Assembly (NCBI GenBank): GCA_947247005.1
Contig: OX365955.1
Location: 40,217,822 to 40,281,821 of the forward strand
Source: Spisula solida
Taxonomy: Eukaryota; Mollusca; Bivalvia; Venerida; Mactridae
Reading direction: 5' to 3'
DNA length: 64,000 nucleotides
In this document: positions 58,300 to 64,000 of the stretch, one piece after another
Layout: each line of letters begins with the position of its first letter
Numbering within the stretch: position 1 is the stretch's first letter
The notes under the pieces: generated by a model
What the model was told of the DNA's origin: nothing
Seen by the model: only the letters and a program-made list of their open reading frames with translations
Database searches by the model: none
Program-made: the position numbers and the translations under genes

Positions 58300-59090
58300 A
58301 TTATTGATTTACTAGATCGGTTAATCACAAGACCAGGTTACTTATTTTACTGAAATAATTGATACGAATAAAAAGATTTCAGATTACAGAGTGTTCGATA
58401 CCCCATTAACAATAACTATCTTTCCAGTTTGAACATCCTTTTTCTATTTTAAATTGCACTCTGTTCAAATTGCAAAATCAAACGGAAGTTAGTATGAAAA
58501 ATACCGGAAGCACTTGAATAAAATCTAATGCGTTGTGAAAGAGTTGTTCAACTTATCGTTAAAAGGGAATAAATCAAACAAACCGTCTGGGAGGTATATG
58601 GTAAAGAGTGATCATACCCATTCTATAAGGGACAAGGTTCCAATGAACTAAGTCGCATGGAATTGTCAAGCCAAATCAAACAGTATGTATCACTTTGCTG
58701 TTTTAATTGACTTTCATCAAAGACGTTTAAGAATTTGACTGGAATTTTCTTCTGTCGTTTTTTGTTGTTTTTTTTTGCGTTAGACTGAGATATTCGTAAG
58801 TGCGTGGTCATTCGTTCTTCCAGCCTGATTTTCAAACGATCTTACTTCGATGGATTGTTTATATTGTTTGTTTCTTAGATACATTTACAAAAATAATATT
58901 GTGGCAAAATGGGATAAGTACAAAAAAGATAAACGTTGTTTTATTTTTGTTTATTGAGTATTGTATCGTTATATTGTGAATGGAATATTTGACAGTTTTG
59001 TTGTAAGGTTGAGCACCTTTTTATACCTTTCCGAAGGGATTTGTACTTAGTAAGATCACGCGAGTTTTGATACTCTGTTTTGGTCTGTTA
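58300..59090. other. Upstream of the plus-strand four-cysteine gene
   Basis: No coding signal. Ends in the acceptor 'gttattgtcatttcag', which implies an untranslated first exon somewhere upstream. Confidence 0.4.
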
Positions 59091-59116
59091 TTGTCATTTC
59101 AGAGTAGCTATTCAAT

Positions 59117-59383
59117 ATGATGAACATTATTGCCATACTTCTTGGTGTATCCACGTTGAGTTATCTCATCGGAGCAATGATAATTACAAGATATGAAAAG
59201 ATCTCCTCTACAGCCGTTCCGGACTTTGCACCATGTGGCATTAATGCTTCCGCCTCTGACTACTGCGCTGCTCGTGTAAACAACGGCATCTGTGAACCAC
59301 TGACTAGAGACTGGTGCGCGTCGAACGATATGTCAATAATCGGGACTTATTTTATCAAGAGAACAGTAATAGATAGACCAGAG
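59117..59383 (+). CDS. Four-cysteine secreted/membrane-anchored protein, coding exon 1
   Basis: Role unknown. An acceptor 15 bp before ATG and a donor (CCAGAG|GTAAGA) define an 89-codon exon ending in phase 0. MMNIIAILLGVSTLSYLIGA is a hydrophobic leader or anchor. Then come CGINASASDYC (C-x9-C), CAARVNNGIC and CEPLTRDWC. This cysteine frame and the CExLxxDWC motif match the minus-strand exon at 10445-10756. The gene continues in the exon at 62656 across a 3.3-kb intron full of mobile DNA. The frame past the donor (to 59494) is intron. Confidence 0.6.
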
Positions 59384-59587
59384 GTAAGAAATACTTTGAG
59401 TGATATTGCGAAAAAACGATCTAGAAGCCATAGCTTAATACCTGATGTATTTGTCTCTTCGATGCTTTTAATTATCGACGGTCACGTTTACTAATTTCTT
59501 GATCAGAAGGTGGCTGGGTTGTGTCGTCACTATCTATTATATCTCCAAGTTGTGACGGTGACTGGGTACTGACGTCACTGCCTTCCT

Positions 59588-59848
59588 GGGCTGGTATTCA
59601 CAAAGCATCTTAGTGGAAAACTTAAATATTTTGACTTAAGTAAAAAACTTGGGTTGCGCTTATTTCCCACACATTGAAGATTAACCCATATTTTCTTAGT
59701 GATTATTGTATCTCTTACTACAATGCTTTAAACCTATGTCACAATTCAAGAATTTTGAGTATCTTGTTAGGCTGACACACTTCAGGAAATTTGATGTTTT
59801 TAAGAAAATTCTAAGATTTCTACTAAGATGCTTTATGAATACCAGCCC
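59588..59848. mobile_element. MITE family M3
   Basis: Inverted ends GGGCTGGTATTCACAAAGCA / complement of GGGCTGGTATTCATAAAGCA enclose about 220 bp with TTAAG-type motifs. It lies in intron 1 of the four-cysteine gene. Noncoding. Confidence 0.85.
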
Positions 59849-59849
59849 T

Positions 59850-60900
59850 GATGTTCAAACTCTGTAAAATCAGCCTGGGATTTTTATGGGTTTAGAAATT
59901 GAACCACTTCTCCGTCAAACATCTAAAGACTTTCTCACAATATAAATCTCCAATGTTATACTTCAACTGAACTTCATTGGCGTTACTAGTAGTTGTGATA
60001 GTGTTCTCTTTAAATAAATCTCTGATTTCTCGTCTTTTTACACTGTCTGTTTCCTGATCTCTGAAAGATCATTTCTATCTTTCGTAGTTTTGGTTTCATC
60101 CCTGAATGATCCAAACGGAAGCAACTTATTTCTATCTAGTGTATCTAAGCTACCCAATTTTGATTTATTTTCTGGAAATGTTGCGATATCAAACTGTTCT
60201 TGTTTCATTCTTTCCTAACCTTATCTATAAGTTGATGATATTCCGAGTTTTGCTGGGCAAAGACGGCCATTCGGCGGACAGATTGCTGTTAACGAGGCCA
60301 AAGTTTCGGCGTTCTCTGTCTTTTCTGAGTCTAAACACAGCTACAATGTGATCATTCTTCTGTTAGATTACGTTCACTTAATATGATATTTGGCTGAAGC
60401 TATTGTTGTATAAAGCAGTGGCTCGTGATTTCTTTTATAGTGCTGGTCTATGTACACTATCAAATATTTCGATAAATCTTATGTATATTGAGGCATTTCA
60501 TTTTTTGCACTGTTCTATCGTAGAGTGAATATCTGGTTGGCGTAGGATCGTCCCTTTCTAAAACTCACTGTGACGTTGATATTGTCTTGACGCTGCTGCT
60601 AGATTACATGTACGTTCAAGACATAACATCACTGATACATTTGGAAGAATTATCATCAAGCGCTTAATCGATAGCTCTATTTTTATATAGAAATAAGAAT
60701 TGGCTGCTTGCATTTATCTTAATTACACAATTACTAGACGAGCAGTATCTTAAGTGCAAACAGTTCTGTTCTGTAATAATTAATGCCTTACACATTATTT
60801 GATATTAACTTCGTGTATTTCTTTCGTCCTTTTAGAACATATAGTATACCATCCGTTGCGTTCCTTGTGGCGTCAAATGCAAAAGACAAAATGGTACCAT
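59850..60900. other. Intron sequence, nothing recognised
   Basis: Part of the 3.3-kb intron of the four-cysteine gene. No module, domain or repeat supported. Confidence 0.35.
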
Positions 60901-60906
60901 AGCATA

Positions 60907-61226
60907 TGTTTAGTTTTTAAACGCATCTAAATGAGAATCTGGCCTGATCTCCTGAAGCATCTCAAGTAGAAATCTCATCTCAAATTGAGATATTGCTCAA
61001 ATCCGAGTCTGAATTTGAGATATATATGGAAATTGAGCTCTTTAAATTGTATTGTAATAAACTAAGAATAATGTTTTCTGTTTTGTGATGCGAATTTTGA
61101 GTCTAGGCTCCCATGGAAATTATCTAAACGACACATGGCATTATTTGAGATGAGATTTATCTCAGATTAAGATGTTTTGAGAGATCGGGCCAGATTCTCA
61201 TTTAGATGCGTCTAAAAACTAAACCT
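60907..61226. mobile_element. MITE family M2, copy 2, with extended ends
   Basis: Outer inverted ends TTTAGTTTTTAAACGCATCT continue into AAATGAGAATCTGGCC and an inner M2-type end (GATCTCCTGAAGCATCTCAA). The M2 copy at 13.7 kb has only the inner part. Either this is a longer relative or an M2 element nested exactly inside another palindrome. Confidence 0.75.
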
Positions 61227-62227
61227 ATGCCTGGGTTCCCATCTCTCATTCTCTCGTGACGACAGATACCATCAGAATGAGGTGTGGAGACAAATTAACT
61301 AGTATTAAAAGCATAACAAATCAACCACTGGTCAGATATTAAAATAATTTTACAGATATAGATGTTGGGTGACCGTCTACAAAATTGTCATGATTCGTCA
61401 AAATACATGACCGGCATTGAGCGGGGCTCGTTTTCCCCTTTATATTCATAGTAAAAAAATAAAAATAGTCTTGCTTGAAATAACTGGCTCATTATAAATT
61501 GGAAGGTTCTTTATAAAGTTAGCTAAAAGAATTGAATTCCATGAAGAACTTTAGTTACCATGGCAACCGAATTCAAGCTCCAGCTTCTTCTTCTTCCTCT
61601 TCTTCTTCCTAATTTTGAGGAGGGGTCTTGATAGATCATAAATAGCTTAGCGACATATTGTTGATGGTGATGGCGATCAAAATTTCAGTTCGAGTTGAAA
61701 TTCAGAGTTCATTGTTTAAAAAACGTAGATTTATAGGGATCAACCTATATCGTCCCAGCCCGATATAGCGAGCTTGAATGGGTCTGCTGAATCAATATAC
61801 ACAGATGAGCGATACAGGACCAGGTGATCTTCTTGTTACATAAGTTATCCGGCCAATACTATGCGACATGCATGTCTTGTGGATCTATTGTTGCTGATAC
61901 TCTGTTGTAGATGACCTTACCTAGGTTAGTGTTTGTCACTGACAGCTGCATCAATCATTGTGTCCAGTTGCATTATGTTTTTTGTTGTTGTTTTTTTGTT
62001 GTTTTTTTTCGAGGGGAGATCATTTTTATTTCCTCTTCAATAGGTAGATGTGGGTCGAGGGCATCCCACATACTACCGTACAGTTGCATTATGTAAGGTC
62101 ATCTTCCTTTGTGAGTTTTACAAGTACAGCTATACCTATCCTAGTGGTTTTTTTTCGGATGACCAGAATGTTTGTAGGTAGTTTTTTAGTAGTGTGGTTG
62201 TAATTTTCTCTTCTGCTTTCCGCAGCT

Positions 62228-62613
62228 CATTCAGTTTTTGCCTGCTCCCGGTGCTTTTTCATTCGTCATATCGCTGATAGCGGTTTTTAATCTCATCAGT
62301 ACTAGGTGGTTCAGTATTGATAGTTGGATGTCTCTGCTTGTTGGGGTGTTGTCTTATTTGCTGCCTCGTCTGTATCAAGCACAAGTTCATAGTGTTCATT
62401 CAGTCGCTTTTGTACATCGCCATATTTGAATAAAAGATTCCCTTCCTTTGATTAGATGTTTTATGTTTCGAATTTTCCGTGAAAAGGTTTTGTCAATCTA
62501 TAGAAGGTTAACATATCTTGCCTGGCAGCTGCTTTTTCCACCTCGTCTGCAACGTTTTCTGTATACCATGTACTTTTTGTCCTTAGGTTGTCATTTTCTT
62601 AGATAAGTACATG
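62228..62613 (-). pseudogene. RTE-like non-LTR retrotransposon fragment
   Basis: Minus-strand pieces read as the segment between endonuclease and reverse transcriptase of an RTE-like LINE: STWYTENVADEVEKAAARQ, then FYRLTKPFHGKF, KEGNLLFKYGDVQKRLNEHY, and TAISDMTNEKAPGAGKN. Three or more frame changes and stops. It lies within the intron of the four-cysteine gene. The RT catalytic region is absent. Confidence 0.6.
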
Positions 62614-62655
62614 TATTTGTTTTTCCTAACATTTATTTCTTGTTTTAATTTTCAG

Positions 62656-62753
62656 ACAACCTTAATGCAAAAGTTTATCCGACAGATACCAATATACCTG
62701 TCTAGTGGAAGTGAGATTGAGTTCAAGTTAATGCTCCATTCGAACTGGACAGG
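62656..62753 (+). CDS. Four-cysteine gene, coding exon 2 (gene continues beyond window)
   Basis: Acceptor 'ttaattttcag', donor 'ACAGG|GTAAAT', 98 bp, entering in phase 0 as exon 1 requires and leaving in phase 2. Reads TTLMQKFIRQIPIYLSSGSE then IEFKLMLHSNWTG, with alternating hydrophobics suggesting beta strands. No further exon is visible before 64000, so the 3' part lies outside. Confidence 0.5.
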
Positions 62754-62759
62754 GTAAAT

Positions 62760-63510
62760 ATGCTACTAACAATTAAATAAGAACCAGGCACCATTGCCTA
62801 TCTTTTTTTTTTAATGTTGGGTTCATTCGATAATTAACCTACGTGTACTCACCTTTCTTTGACATCATTAGCAACCAGTACTCCCATTTTCACACCGGAA
62901 GGATCGATAGTCTGTGCCATTTTGAATCCTAGGAACGAACATTAATTTGAAAAGTTGCAATTGGAAAACCTCGCTCCCCACGGACACCTCGACAAGTTCC
63001 CTTGCCTGGTAGTTGGATGCTCTCATACTCTAGTGGGTCATCGCTAAGCGGCATCCATATAACCGAGACATCCATATAACCGGTGAACTTCGTAATCCCA
63101 CCTTTCAGACATTATAGGCGTGGCATGTGATACTGGATTGCCCGTAGAAGGATTTCAAATAGTTGTGCCGTGTTTGGCCGGGGGCAATATTTAGCGTTAT
63201 CTCTGCTATATATTGCTGATGGCGGTTGTACCCCAATTATGTATGGATAGTAAAATCTTGGTTTTATATAGTATATTGATCTCGTCATTTAAATTAAATG
63301 ACATGTACACATATACTGTTGTAGTTGAATCTATCCAGACATATGAACCAGAGACATGAGGCTTTTGCACATGATAGTTGGTGGAAACTGAGATTCAAAT
63401 AATATTTAGCGTAGATAAATAAATTTGGGTCCCATGTTTTCAAGGGGCCTCGGAGTTTCAGATGTATAAGAAAAATTTAATGAACTATGACCTAAACATT
63501 TAGCGCTCTG
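62760..63510. other. Intron or intergenic, nothing recognised
   Basis: No supported coding or repeat feature between exon 2 and the satellite. Confidence 0.35.
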
Positions 63511-63520
63511 TAACCTAAGC

Positions 63521-64000
63521 CTTTTCCCGCGAGTTTATATATTCTATGGATGTCGCCTTAACATGTCTATAAAAACACTTACACATCATAGAATAACCTA
63601 CATTATATGGATGCCGCCCTCACATGCCTATAATAACTATATACACAACATAGAATAAACCTGCAATATTTACATGCTGGTCTGATATATCTATAACAAC
63701 ACTATACACAACACAGAATAAACCTACATTCTATGGATGCCGCCCTAACATGTCTATAACAACACTATATACAACATGAATAAACCTACATTCTATGGAT
63801 GCCGCCCTAACATGTCTATAACAACACTATATACAACATGAATAAACCTACATTCTATGGATGCCGCCCTAACATGTCTATAACAACACTATATATAACA
63901 TAGAATGAACCTACATTCTATCTATGTAGCACTAACATGTTTTAACAACACTAGTTACTACATGCATTTACCTACATTCTATGGATGCCGCCCTAACATG
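63521..64000 (+). repeat. Satellite, about 62-bp unit, runs off the window
   Basis: Tandem units containing 'acctacattctatggatgcc', 'gccctaacatgtctataaca' and 'acactatatacaacatg'. About seven and a half copies are visible. The first few are more diverged and the inner ones nearly identical, so the array probably continues to the right. Confidence 0.92.

Overview
The window looks like nuclear DNA from an invertebrate animal, most probably a bivalve mollusc. It is AT-rich, has no bacterial-style operons, and its coding sequence occurs as short exons with good GT/AG borders. It is packed with hairpin elements, MITEs, non-LTR retrotransposon (LINE) debris, a Tc1/mariner copy and tandem GACCT-type repeats of the kind common in bivalve genomes. 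The taxon is inferred from this repeat style, not proven.

The centre (about 21.7-50.3 kb, + strand) holds the main feature. I read it as one large gene made of 28 small exons, each encoding one six-cysteine module. Two module types strictly alternate (B-A-B-A...). Type A has spacing C-x5-C-x8-C-x4-C-x1-C-x10-C and type B has C-x5-C-x6-C-x5-C-x1-C-x10-C. All 28 exons begin and end in phase 1, and 26 of them are exactly 123 bp. All are open and keep all six cysteines. A phase-compatible signal-peptide-like exon lies at 21701-21764 and a phase-compatible last exon with a hydrophobic C-terminus at 50230-50315. The product would be a secreted or surface-anchored protein of about 1,200 residues resembling EB/EGF-like repeat proteins. 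Its start codon exon was not found.

The array has been built by recent tandem duplication of multi-exon blocks. A unit of about 6.35 kb (six exons) at 26.94-33.29 kb is repeated at 33.29-39.3 kb. It also appears as a shortened copy at 23.27-26.94 kb and a partial copy at 40.27-42.95 kb. Exons towards the 3' end (45-49 kb) are more diverged. Introns contain GACCT-type repeats that look like substrates for unequal exchange. Three transposons have landed inside the array: a 0.92-kb TIR element, a LINE 3' fragment, and a Tc1/mariner element with intact 28-bp TIRs, a TA duplication and a transposase broken by two stops. An exonless relic of the array's intron sequence lies upstream at 18.0-20.5 kb.

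The flanks (1-18 kb, 51-64 kb) are mostly repeats. They include two members of a small four-cysteine secreted or membrane-anchored family: one on the minus strand at 10.4-10.8 kb and one on the plus strand starting at 59.1 kb, which runs off the right edge. There are also LINE remnants at 3.1-5.2, 51.4-52.0 and 62.2-62.6 kb, several MITE families, foldback hairpins, a 28-bp minisatellite (55.8-56.1 kb) and a 62-bp satellite (63.5 kb to the end). No rRNA, functional tRNA or CRISPR array was seen.
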